Shown here: piece after piece, positions 51,721 to 61,300 of the stretch
How positions within the stretch are numbered: position 1 is the stretch's first letter
Layout: every line of letters starts with the position of its first letter
Source of the DNA: JAEZDP01 sp964430855
Lineage (GTDB): Bacteria; Acidobacteriota; Vicinamibacteria; Vicinamibacterales; Vicinamibacteraceae
DNA length: 64,000 nt
Direction of reading: 5' to 3'
Assembly (NCBI GenBank): GCA_964430855.1
Contig: CAYSHC010000005.1
Coordinates: 1 to 64,000, forward strand
Translations under genes and position numbers: made by a program
The notes under the pieces: generated by a model
Seen by the model: only the letters and a program-made list of their open reading frames with translations
Told to the model about the DNA's origin: nothing
The model's database searches: none

Positions 51721-54700
51721 ATGCTTACGTCGCCGCGCTCGTGGTGGCGCCACGTCGCCATGGGGCTGCTCCTGTCGTCGGGGGTCACCCCGGCGCTGGC
51801 CCAGACGCCATTCGTCCCGTACTTCGGCAAGAACGAAATCAGGTACGACACGTTCCGCTGGACGATCTACACGACCGATCACTTCGAGATCTACTACTAC
51901 CCTGAGACCGAGCAGCACCTCGAACGCATCGCCGCCTACGCCGAGAGCGCCTACCAGAAGCTGAGCTCCGAGCTCAAGCACGACCTCGGCTTCAAGGTGC
52001 CGCTGCTCATCTTCAAGACGCAGGCAGAGTTCCAGCAGCAGAACGTGATCCCCGGGGCCGTCAGCGAGGGGGTGGCCGCCTTCGCCGAGCCGTCGCGCAA
52101 CCGGATGCTGGTGCCGATCGACGAGCCGCCCGACCAGCTCTACCGCCTGATCACCCACGAGCTGACGCACATCTTCGAGTTCGACATCATTCCGCGCTCG
52201 CTCGTGAGCCGCGGCGTCCCGCTGTGGGTGGACGAGGGCCTGGCCGACTACATGGCGGGCGTCTGGCGCCCGCTCGACCTGATGACCGTGCGCGATGCCA
52301 CCGTGGCCGACATCATCCCGTCGATGAGCGACTTCGACGGCTACGGCAACTTCAGCAACCCCCGCCTGGTCTACAACCTGGGGCACGCGGCCTTCGAGTT
52401 CATCGAGGAGCGGTGGGGCAAGGAAGGCATCCGGCAGTTCCTGTTCTCGCTGCGCAAGACGGCCATCGGCGGCGGCGAGGGCGCGTTCGAGGAGGCGCTG
52501 CGCATCAGCCCGGACGAGTTCGACCAGCAGTTTGACAGCTACATGAAGGCGCGCTTCAAGCCGTTCCGCGACAAGGAGCGGCCGGCCGACTACGGGCGGA
52601 ACCTGGCGCCCGACCCGTCCGAGACGCCCTACACGGCGCTGCTGTCGATCGAGCCCTCGCCCTCGGGCGACCTGCTCGCGGCCGTCGTCGGCAACCGCAA
52701 GGACGGCGAGCTCGACATCATCCTGGTGTCGGCGCGCGACAGGCAGGTGGTGCGCAACCTCACCTCGGGGTTCAGCAAGGACCGCGGCTACGAGTTCATC
52801 GCCGTCCCGGGCGCCCGCTGGAACACGGTGCCATGGATCGCGTGGGCGCCGCACGGCGACCGCCTGGCCTTCTTCGCCCGCACCGAGAAGCAGCGGTCGC
52901 TGATTCTCATGAACGTGGTCACGGGCCGGATCGAGGACCGCATCTACATGGACAGCGTCGACGTGCCCGAGTCGCCCGAGTTCTCGCTCGACGGCCGCAA
53001 GGTGTACTTCTCGGCGCTGCGCAACGCCGTCGGCGACATCTTCGAGCTCGACCTCGAGACCCGCGAGGTGCGCAACCTCACCAACGACGCGTTTGCCGAC
53101 TACGCGCCGACGATCTCGCCCGACGGCACGTCGCTCGTCTACCTCGCGCGCGTCAGCGGCAACGACAAGATCTTCAGGCTCGACCTCGCCACCGGCGAGA
53201 AGACCCAGCTCACCTTCGGCACCCACGACGAGGGCGGGCCGCAGTTCCTCGACGCCAACACGCTGATCTTCCCGTCGACGGCGACCGACCCGTCACAGCC
53301 CGTCGAGCCGGAAGTCGTGCGCAACGGGCAGATCTACAACCTGTGGACGCTCGACCTGCGCACGGGCGAGCTGCGCCAGTACACCGACGCGCTCACCGGC
53401 AACCTCTCGCCCGTGGTCGTCCCGGCCGAGGGCGACGAGAAGCGCGTCGCGTTTGTCACCTACTACAAGGGCGAGTACGGGCTGCACACGCAGACCTTCT
53501 CGGAGCCCGTCGTCACGGCCACCACGGCAGACTTCGGCGAGCCCGGGCCGATCGTCGATTTCCAGGCGCCGCTGTCGCACACGCTGATTCCCGCCAACGC
53601 GCGCGTCAAGGGCCGGTTCGAGAAGATGTTCCTCGACGGCCGCCCGCCGGTGAACCTCGGCGTGACCAGCGGCGGCGACGTCTTCGGCGGCACGGCCGTC
53701 TCGTTCAGCGACGTGCTCGGCGACCAGAACTTCACGTTCTTTGCCGCCTCGGTCGCGCAGTACCGGACGCTGGCCGCTTCCTATACCGACCTGTCGCGGC
53801 GGTTCCAGTACGCCATCCAGGGCTTCTCGCAGACGCAGTTCTTCTACGGCCTGGTGCCGGGCTTCTACGACCCCTCGCTCACGCTGTTCCTGCGGCGTGA
53901 CGACGCGCTGGCGACGCGGTCGATCAACGGGGCGAGCGCCTTCGGCATCTACCCGTTCACGCGGTACACGCGCGTCGAGCTGTTCGGCGGCGTGGCGCAC
54001 TACAACGACGAGTTCCGCAACCAGGCGCTCCAGGACCTGTCCGACCTGTACCAGGAGCAGCGCTTCGGCGCCCGGATCTTCAACAACGGCACGGCCGTGC
54101 CGATTGGCGCGGCGCTCGTCCACGAGTCGACGGTCTTCCGCGAGTATGGCCCGCTGGCGGGCAGCACGTACCGGCTGGCCTACCAGGTGGCCCCGAAGAT
54201 CGGCAACACGCTGTCGCGCCAGACGTTCGACGGCGACGTCCGCTACTACCAGCGGATCGGCACCAACGGCGTCGCGGCGTTCCGGCTGCGCGGCTTCAAG
54301 AGCATCGGCGACACTCCCGACTACTTCTTCTTCGGCGGCAACTCGGAGCTGCGCGGCTACGACTACCTGGAGTTTGTCGGCAACTCGGGGTTCTTCGCGA
54401 ACGCGGAGCTGCGCTTCCCTCTCATCCAGGCGATGCTCACGCCCATCGGCGTGCTGGGTGGCGTGCGCGGGGTGTTCTTCGCCGGGCTCGGCGCGGCCAG
54501 CCTCCAGGGCCGGCCGTCCAACGCGTCGTTCGTCTCGGGCAACGAGGACCAGGGCTTCACGTTCGCGACGTCGAAAGACGAGGTCGTCCGGCAGATCATC
54601 GGCTTCGAGGTCGACGAGTTCGGCTTCCCCACCGAGCCGATCTACGGCGAGCCGCGCGTGATCTCGGGGTTCCGCCTGCGCGACGGCCGCGCCTCGTACG

Positions 54701-54864
54701 GCATCGGCCTCGAGACCTTCCTGATCGGGTTCCCGATCCACTTCGACTGGTCGTGGAAGACCCTCTTCAACAAGGAGTGGGAGGACGTGGTCTACGCGTT
54801 CCAGGGCGGGAGCGCCCGGTTCCGCAAGCCGCGCTTCCAGGTCTGGATCGGGTACGACTTCTGA
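51721..54864 (+). CDS. Secreted gluzincin-type protease fused to a TolB-like propeller and a C-terminal outer-membrane barrel
   Basis: The protein has 1047 residues. The signal peptide ends near TPALAQ. The N-terminal third has a zinc-protease motif HELTH (H146, E147, H150) with a glutamate 22 residues later (E172, VDEGLADY), the gluzincin/peptidase-MA pattern. The middle holds PD40/TolB-like blades (SPEFSLDGRKVYFSAL, APTISPDGTSLVYLA). The last about 400 residues are alternating beta-strands ending WIGYDF, an Omp85-like barrel signature (FFFGGNSELRGYDYLEF). GGAG lies before the ATG at 51721. It is predicted to be surface-anchored with its protease part displayed or periplasmic. Confidence 0.8.
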   Translation: MLTSPRSWWRHVAMGLLLSSGVTPALAQTPFVPYFGKNEIRYDTFRWTIYTTDHFEIYYYPETEQHLERIAAYAESAYQKLSSELKHDLGFKVPLLIFKTQAEFQQQNVIPGAVSEGVAAFAEPSRNRMLVPIDEPPDQLYRLITHELTHIFEFDIIPRSLVSRGVPLWVDEGLADYMAGVWRPLDLMTVRDATVADIIPSMSDFDGYGNFSNPRLVYNLGHAAFEFIEERWGKEGIRQFLFSLRKTAIGGGEGAFEEALRISPDEFDQQFDSYMKARFKPFRDKERPADYGRNLAPDPSETPYTALLSIEPSPSGDLLAAVVGNRKDGELDIILVSARDRQVVRNLTSGFSKDRGYEFIAVPGARWNTVPWIAWAPHGDRLAFFARTEKQRSLILMNVVTGRIEDRIYMDSVDVPESPEFSLDGRKVYFSALRNAVGDIFELDLETREVRNLTNDAFADYAPTISPDGTSLVYLARVSGNDKIFRLDLATGEKTQLTFGTHDEGGPQFLDANTLIFPSTATDPSQPVEPEVVRNGQIYNLWTLDLRTGELRQYTDALTGNLSPVVVPAEGDEKRVAFVTYYKGEYGLHTQTFSEPVVTATTADFGEPGPIVDFQAPLSHTLIPANARVKGRFEKMFLDGRPPVNLGVTSGGDVFGGTAVSFSDVLGDQNFTFFAASVAQYRTLAASYTDLSRRFQYAIQGFSQTQFFYGLVPGFYDPSLTLFLRRDDALATRSINGASAFGIYPFTRYTRVELFGGVAHYNDEFRNQALQDLSDLYQEQRFGARIFNNGTAVPIGAALVHESTVFREYGPLAGSTYRLAYQVAPKIGNTLSRQTFDGDVRYYQRIGTNGVAAFRLRGFKSIGDTPDYFFFGGNSELRGYDYLEFVGNSGFFANAELRFPLIQAMLTPIGVLGGVRGVFFAGLGAASLQGRPSNASFVSGNEDQGFTFATSKDEVVRQIIGFEVDEFGFPTEPIYGEPRVISGFRLRDGRASYGIGLETFLIGFPIHFDWSWKTLFNKEWEDVVYAFQGGSARFRKPRFQVWIGYDF

Positions 54865-54934
54865 GGTGCGCGCCGGGGACCGCCACACAGGGTGGCGCGC
54901 ACCCCGGGGCGTCCGCCCCGATCCGAACGCATCG

Positions 54935-55429
54935 ATGTCCGAGACGTCCCTTCAGCCGAGAGCCGCGTCCGAGTCGTTCACCGAGATGGTGCAGGTGGTG
55001 CTGCCCAACGACGCGAACCCGCTCGGGTTCATCCTGGGCGGCACCGTCATGCACCTCATGGACATCGCCGGCGCCATCGCGTCGTTCCGGCACACCCGCC
55101 GGCGCGTGGTGACGGCCGCCGTCGACGGGCTCCAGTTCCTCCACTCGATCAAGGTCGGCGACCTCATCATCCTGCGGGCCCAGGTGTCGGCGACGTTCAC
55201 GACCTCGCTCGAGGTGTGGGTGCAGGTGCTGTGTGAAGAGGCGTTGACCGGCGTCCGCCGCCCGACCTCGCAGGCCTACTTCACCTTCGTCGCCATCGAC
55301 GAGGCGGGCACGCCGGTGGCCGTGCCGCCGCTGCTGCTCCAGACCGACGAGGAGCGCGAGCGCGCGGCGGGCGCCGCGGCGCGACGGGCCGCGCGGCTCG
55401 CTGCCCGTGCTGCCTCGCGGCGGGACTAG
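54935..55429 (+). CDS. Acyl-CoA thioesterase (hotdog fold, YciA/BACH-like)
   Basis: The protein has 164 residues, starting MSETSLQPRAASESFTEMVQ. The hotdog signature NPLGFILGGTVMHLMDIAGA includes the catalytic Asn/Asp pair, followed by VTAAVDGLQFLHSIKVGDLI. The C-terminus is an Ala/Arg-rich helix. It hydrolyses acyl-CoA esters; chain-length preference is unknown. The ATG at 54935 precedes the domain. The frame is open 69 bases further 5', but that part is not conserved-looking. It converges on the next gene with a 21-base gap. Confidence 0.88.
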   Translation: MSETSLQPRAASESFTEMVQVVLPNDANPLGFILGGTVMHLMDIAGAIASFRHTRRRVVTAAVDGLQFLHSIKVGDLIILRAQVSATFTTSLEVWVQVLCEEALTGVRRPTSQAYFTFVAIDEAGTPVAVPPLLLQTDEERERAAGAAARRAARLAARAASRRD

Positions 55430-55450
55430 CGCGTCGACCGTCCCCGGGCG

Positions 55451-56995
55451 TCAGTTGTGCAGGAGCATGCGCCCGCTGCCGAGATCCAGCGACACCGTGT
55501 AGCGGCTCAGGAACTTGTGGCCGAGAATCCCCCCGACCTCGTACCCGAGGAGCACGCTCGGGGCGCGCAGGTTGAGCACCACGAGTGACGAGCGCGCCAG
55601 CTTCACGTCGTCCACCTCGAGATCCACGCCCGGCAGGAGGAACGCGTCGCGGTCCCAGCCCGACGACCCGTAAACCTTCAGCGGGATGCGACGGAAGCGC
55701 CCCAGCTGCTCGAGGCCGACTGCCGTCGTCCGGCTGATCGAGATCGCCTGGCCGCCGGTGTCGACGACGAAGGCGGCGGGCCTGTCGCCGTTGACGGTGC
55801 CGCGCACGGTGGCGAGCCGGTGCATCCAGAGCGGCATCTCGATGTTGGCCGGCGTCTCGGGCGGCGGCAGCGTCTTGGCCATGATCAGCTCGCCGCGGTT
55901 GTAGTCCACGCGCATCGACAGGCCCAGCGCGAGCGGCGAGATGGCGTCGATCTCCTGGGACGGGATGCGGCGCAGCGGCGGGTCCTTGATCATCGCGGGG
56001 ACGTGCTCCACGCGCAGCGTCCCGACCTCGAGGCTCGCGATACGCGCGAGCTTCAGCCGGCGCAGCCCGACCTCCCCCACGCCGGCGCTGAGCGTCTCGG
56101 CCACCGAGTACACACGCGCGGCGCGGGCGCTGTCCTCGGAGAGCACCGTCATCTCGGCGCCCGTGTCGACGATGAGGTCGCGCGTCCAGCGGTCATTGAT
56201 CCTGACCTTGACAAACAGCTTCTCGTTCTCGATCCGGAACGGCACGACGTGCACCTGGTCGCGCACGGCGGGCGTCATGCGCAGCGGCTCGCGGTCCCTG
56301 AAGTGGCGGAGGAACTTGATGCGCGCGCGCGCGAGCTTGATCTGGTCCTTGAAGCCGTTCTTCGGAAGGAGCGTGATGTAGCGTTCGAGTTCGTCGGCGG
56401 CGACCTGGTAGTTGCGCGATCGCTCGAGCAGGTACGCGCGCGTGTGGCGGTACTCGGGGACGTGCGGCTCCCGCTCGATGGCCTCCGAGACGAGCGCCAG
56501 CGCCTCCGCCGTCCGGCCCCGGGCGTCGAGCACACGGGCCATGCCGTGGTTGGCCGCGGCAAGGTTCGGCGCCAGCGCGAGCGCCCGGCTGTAGGCGGCG
56601 GCGGCTTCCTCGAAGTGGCCGACGCTCCAGAGCGCGTCGGCGCGCAGCGCGGTGTCGGCGGCATCCACCGACAGGTCCGAAAGCAGCGCCGACTCGTCGG
56701 CCGCCTGCCGGAAGTCGCCCACGCGCAGCAGCGCGCGCACGACAGCGCGCGTCGAGGCGAGCGCCAGATCCGGATTCAGTTCGCGGGCCCGCAGGTAGGC
56801 CTGGACGGCCTCGCGGTACTTGGCCCGCTCGAAGAGGGTCTCCGCGCGCAGGATCTCGGCGCTCGCGTCCTCGACGCCCGCGGAGGGGTGGACCGTCGTC
56901 GCGAAGACGGCGGCGACGACCGCCCCCGCGCAGGCGAGGCGGCCGCGACGCCAGAGGGGGCGGACACAGAAACGGCGACTATCGGCGAAGGGCAT
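55451..56995 (-). CDS. TPR protein with two tandem retropepsin-like aspartyl protease domains
   Basis: The protein has 514 residues. A signal or anchor segment (LACAGAVVAAVFATTV) precedes about four TPR units (residues about 45-220). Two retropepsin-like domains follow, each with its own catalytic Asp-Thr-Gly: D277 in LIVDTGAEMTVLS and D412 in FVVDTGGQAISIS, 135 residues apart, each followed by a hydrophobic flap partner (GLRRLKLARIASLEVG; LEVDDVKLARSSLVVLNL). Retropepsin domains normally dimerise; here a single chain could form the whole active site. The substrate is unknown. Confidence 0.83.
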   Translation of the reverse strand: MPFADSRRFCVRPLWRRGRLACAGAVVAAVFATTVHPSAGVEDASAEILRAETLFERAKYREAVQAYLRARELNPDLALASTRAVVRALLRVGDFRQAADESALLSDLSVDAADTALRADALWSVGHFEEAAAAYSRALALAPNLAAANHGMARVLDARGRTAEALALVSEAIEREPHVPEYRHTRAYLLERSRNYQVAADELERYITLLPKNGFKDQIKLARARIKFLRHFRDREPLRMTPAVRDQVHVVPFRIENEKLFVKVRINDRWTRDLIVDTGAEMTVLSEDSARAARVYSVAETLSAGVGEVGLRRLKLARIASLEVGTLRVEHVPAMIKDPPLRRIPSQEIDAISPLALGLSMRVDYNRGELIMAKTLPPPETPANIEMPLWMHRLATVRGTVNGDRPAAFVVDTGGQAISISRTTAVGLEQLGRFRRIPLKVYGSSGWDRDAFLLPGVDLEVDDVKLARSSLVVLNLRAPSVLLGYEVGGILGHKFLSRYTVSLDLGSGRMLLHN

Positions 56996-57057
56996 GCCGG
57001 CATACGCTCCTGCAGACGAACCCGGGCCGCCGGGAGGCCCGGGAACGGAGCCTCCGC

Positions 57058-57305
<248 letters not shown>

Positions 57306-57318
<13 letters not shown>

Positions 57319-58067
57319 GAGTCCTCCGATGTGGGGATGCTGCCTGGATCGGCCTCGCGCGGCAGGTGCCCGAGGCGAAGCGACGTCGCCCGGGCCAGGT
57401 CCCAGGCGGCACGCACATGCACGTCGTGGAGCGGCTGCTCCGCCGAAGCGTGCGAGAACACGCCCACGCGTGCGACTTCCTCGCCGGTGTAGTCGCGCAC
57501 CGGCGCGCAGGCGCAGTTGAGGCGCAGGGAAGGGCGACCGTCGCCGTCGCCGAGCCGCCGGACCACGTCGCGACTCCGGCGGACGTCGGCGGCGACGCAC
57601 AGCCGGGCGCAGCTGAGGCGCCGCGCCTGCTCGCCCGAGAAGAACATCGAGCAGTGGCTGGGCATCGGCTTGCCGTAGGCCGTGTACATCGCCGGCGCCT
57701 CGTGCTGCCCGCCCCAGACGTAGCTCACCTCGCCCTCGGCGGGCGCGGCGACGAAGGCGCGGACCGGCGTCCTCACCGTGTACGCGCGCAGCGCAGGGAA
57801 CGCGTGCAGCCGCAGTTCCGAGCGCTTGAGGTACTTGAAGCTGAGGTCGAGCACCTTCAGCGTCAGCGCGTACCTGCCGGTCTCGGCGTCCTGGTGGACG
57901 AACCCGCGGCGGCGCAGGATGCCGAGCAGCCGGTGTGCCGTCGGCGCCGCCAGCTGGGCGCGCGCCGCGACCGTGCGGAGCGGCAGCCCCTGCGGCTCCT
58001 CGCTGAGCACTTCCAGCAGGAAGAGCGCCTTGTCCACCGACGTCGGCTGCGGCTCGCGCTGACTCAT
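57306..58067 (-). CDS. IclR-family transcriptional regulator
   Basis: The protein has 253 residues, starting MSQREPQPTSVDKALFLLEV. The N-terminal winged helix (AQLAAPTAHRLLGILRRRGF) precedes the IclR effector domain (SYVWGGQHEAPAMYTAYGK, HCSMFFSGEQARRL, LNCACAPVRDYTGEEVARVGV). Four to five cysteines in the effector domain are unusual and could bind metal or a cluster, which would fit the ferredoxin gene it overlaps. An inverted repeat just upstream is a probable autoregulatory site. The frame is open 5' to 58250 through a repeat element; that extension is rejected. Confidence 0.87.
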
Positions 58068-58075
58068 TCCACTAT

Positions 58076-58092
58076 GCGGAATGAATTTCCGC
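58076..58092. promoter_or_regulatory. IclR-type operator
   Basis: GCGGAA / TGAAT / TTCCGC is a perfect 6-bp inverted repeat 8 bases upstream of the IclR start codon. GGAA-N-TTCC cores are typical of IclR-family binding sites. A second dyad, GTCGGA (58095-58100) with TCCGAC (58116-58121), lies next to it. Confidence 0.6.
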
Positions 58093-58150
58093 AAGTCGGA
58101 TACTACGCCTCGCGCTCCGACAGAACAAGGGCCGGATGCAGTCGGAGTTT

Positions 58151-58342
58151 GTGGGGTCAGGTCTCGCGGCGGGCCCTGGGTGGGGTCAGGTCTCGGCACG
58201 AGGGGGACGCAGAAATGGCCACGGCCGACAAATGCCACGAACAGAACCACTTACGTGGCAAAGGCCGGCCGTGGAGGGACCACGTCAGGCGCTCGTGCCG
58301 AGACCTGACCCCAGACCCGCCCGCCGCGAGACCTGACCCCAC
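58151..58342. repeat. Family 1 REPIN-like element with 52-base inverted arms (cluster D)
   Basis: The left arm (58151-58202) has cores GGGGTCAGGTCTC at 58153 and 58182. The right arm (58291-58342) has GAGACCTGACCCC at 58300 and 58328. The arms are reverse complements over two 22-base blocks around a short mismatched patch. Inside, CCACGGCC (58219) pairs with GGCCGTGG (58267), and TGCCACG (58233) with CGTGGCA (58254), so the whole 192-base element folds into one long hairpin. With the operator region it fills the 324-base gap between iclR and the giant kinase gene. Confidence 0.9.
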
Positions 58343-58391
58343 CGGCGGGCGAGTGCGGAAACCGCGCACGTGTGCCGATTGCCCTGACCGA

Positions 58392-61300
58392 GTGCTCGTG
58401 CGCCCTACCCTCCCCTCCCCCGCTCGCCTCGCCTGGCTCGCCGCGGCGCTCCTGCTCCTTGCCCCCGTCCCGGCGCGGGCGGTCGACGACGTCAAGGCCG
58501 ACACCTGGACCGTCAGCGACGGCCTGCCCCAGAACACCGTGACGGGCCTGGCCCAGGATGAACGCGGATACCTGTGGGTGGCCACGCGGAAGGGCCTTGC
58601 CCGCTTCGACGGCCTCGAGTTCCAGGCCGCCGGCATCGTCGACGGCATCGACCTCTCCACCCGTCGCCTGACTGCACTCGTCCACGACGGCGCCGGCCTC
58701 TGGATTGGCACCTACGGCACCGGTCTCTTCTACCTGCGCGACGGACGCCTGAAGGCCTTCGGCCCCGACGAGGGCATCCCCGCCGGCACCATCTGGGACC
58801 TCCGCCGCGACCGCCGCGGACGCGTCTGGGCCGCCACCGCCGGCGGCGCCCGCGTCCTCGAGCACGGCACATGGCAGGCGCCCGCTGTCCCCGACGGCGC
58901 CGCCCACGCCGTGTCCAGCGTCGTCGTCGACCGCCTGGACCGCACGTGGCTCGGCTCCTCCACCGACGGCGTCATCCGGCTGGACGCTGACGGCACGCGC
59001 CGCTTCGGCACCGACGCCGGCCTGCCCTCGCGTCGCGTGTTCTCGCTGAGCGAGGACGCCGACGGCCGCATCTGGGCCGCCACGCCCAGGGGCGTCGCCC
59101 GCTTCGACGAGGCGCGCCAGCGCTTCGCGGTCGTCGAGGCCCTCCGCGGCGTGCACGCCTACCAGGTGCTGGTCGCGCGGACCGGTGACGCCTGGGTCGC
59201 CACCTACGGACGCGGCCTGCTCCGCGTGACGGCCGACGGCTCGGTCACGGCCATCCCGCAGGTGGGCTCCGACTTCGTCGTGGCCCTCACCGAGGACCGC
59301 GACGGCGCGATCTGGGTGGGTACGGTGAGCGGCGGATTGACACGCCTGCTCCACGTCGAGCGCGAGCTCATCGACCACGACGACGGCATGCCGAACTTCC
59401 CCGTGACGACGGTCTACCAGGCCCGCGACGGGGCGTACTGGGCCGGCACGCTCGGCGGCGGCCTCGTCCGCCTCGATGCCGGCACGCGGCGCCGGCTGGC
59501 CAGGATCGCCGGCCTGCCGAGCGACAGCATCACGTCGGTGGCGGGCGCCTCGGGCCCGTCGCAGGTGTGGGTCGGGACCAACGGCGCCGGCGCCGTGCGC
59601 GTCGCCGACGGCCGCGTCGTCGAGCAGCTCGGCCCGGAGGTCGTCGGCCCGCTGGTGCGCACCATCGAGCATGGCGGCAGGGGCCGCTACTACTTCGCGG
59701 GCAGCGGCCTCGTGCGCCGCGAGACGGACGGCACGCTGCGGCGCTGGACGCGCGCGGACGGCCTGCGCAGCGAGGACCTGCGCGCGCTCTACTCCACGCC
59801 GGCGGGACTGTACATCGGCACGTTCGGCGGCGGCCTCAGCCTGCTCCTGCCGGACGACACGCTGCGCACGTGGGGCCCCGACGAGGGCCTGCACAACGCG
59901 TTTGTCACGTCCATCCACGTGGACGACGCCGATACCGTGTGGATCGGCACCTACGGCGGCGGCCTCTTCCGCCTGAAGGACGGCGCCATCGCGCAGATCG
60001 ACGAGGCCCATGGCCTCGACGACAACGTCGTCTTCGACATCATGGAGGACCGCAGCCGGCGGCTCTGGCTGATGATGAACCAGGGGGTCAGCGTCGTGGC
60101 GATCGACGCGGCCAACCGTGTGGCCGACGGCGCGCTCGACGTCCTGCCCTCGACCTTCCTCGGCGAAGCGGAAGGCATCTCGGGCTTCGACGGCACCGAC
60201 GGCAATCAGCCACAGAGCTGGCTCGCCCGCGATGGCCGCATCTGGTTCGCCACGACAACAGGCGTGGCGATTGTCGACCCGTCACGCGTCGGCGCGCCGG
60301 CCGTGCCGCCTCCTGTCCACGTCGATCGTCTCGTCGTCCGCGACCGCGACGTCCCCCTGGCGGACGACGGCCTGGAGATCGCGGCGCGCGACCTGCTCAT
60401 CGCCTTCAGCGCACCCGAGCTCCGCAACGCGGCCCGGCTCCGCTACCAGCACCGCCTGGTCGGCTACGACGACGAGTGGTCCGCGCCGGGGACGGCACGC
60501 ACGGCGTCGTTCACGAATCTGCCGCCTGGCACCTACACCTTCGAGGTCCGCGCGCAGCTCGGACGTGGCGGCCCGTTCACCGCGCCGACTGCCGTCACCT
60601 TCAGCATCCCGCCATACTTCTACGAGACACGCTGGTTCCACGCGCTCGTCGGCCTCGCGCTGACCGCCATGCTGGCGGCCGCTTACTGGCTGCGCATCCG
60701 GGGCCTGCGGCGTCGCGAGGAGACGCTCCAGCAGCTGGTCGACACGCGCACGGCCGCCCTGCGTCACGAGGTGAGCGAGCGGACGCGCGTCGCCGAGGAG
60801 CGTCGGCTGCTCGACGAGCGCATGCAGCAGGCCCAGCGGCAGGAAGGCATGGGCGCGCTGGCCAGCGGGATGGCGCACGACTTCAACAACCTGCTGGTCG
60901 GCGTCCTCGGCGAAGCGAGCCTCGCGCTCGCCGACCTCGCCCCCGGGACACGGGCACGCGCCCACCTCCAGCGCATCGAGCAGGCAGCGCTCGAGGCGCG
61001 CGACCTCACGGCGCAGATGCTCGCCTACGCGGGCCGCGGCGGCTGCGTGCGCACGCGCGTCGACATCGGGCGCATCCTCCGCGACACCGTGCGGCTGATG
61101 TCGCCCATCGTCGGGCGTGGCGTCGCCGTCAGCGTCAGCGTGCCTGCAGATCTGCCCGATGTCGAGGGGGATCCGTCCCAGCTGCGGCAGGTCGTGCAGA
61201 ACCTTTTGACCAACGCCGTCGACGCCATCGGTGACGGCCCCGGGCGCATCGAGGTCCGCGCCGAGGCGTGCATCGGCGACGCTCGCGACGGGCGAGCGCT

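Noticed and set aside
58068..58250. N-terminal extension of the IclR protein through the repeat element
   Set aside because: It would translate the REPIN arms and a dyad operator. The winged-helix family start coincides with ATG 58067.
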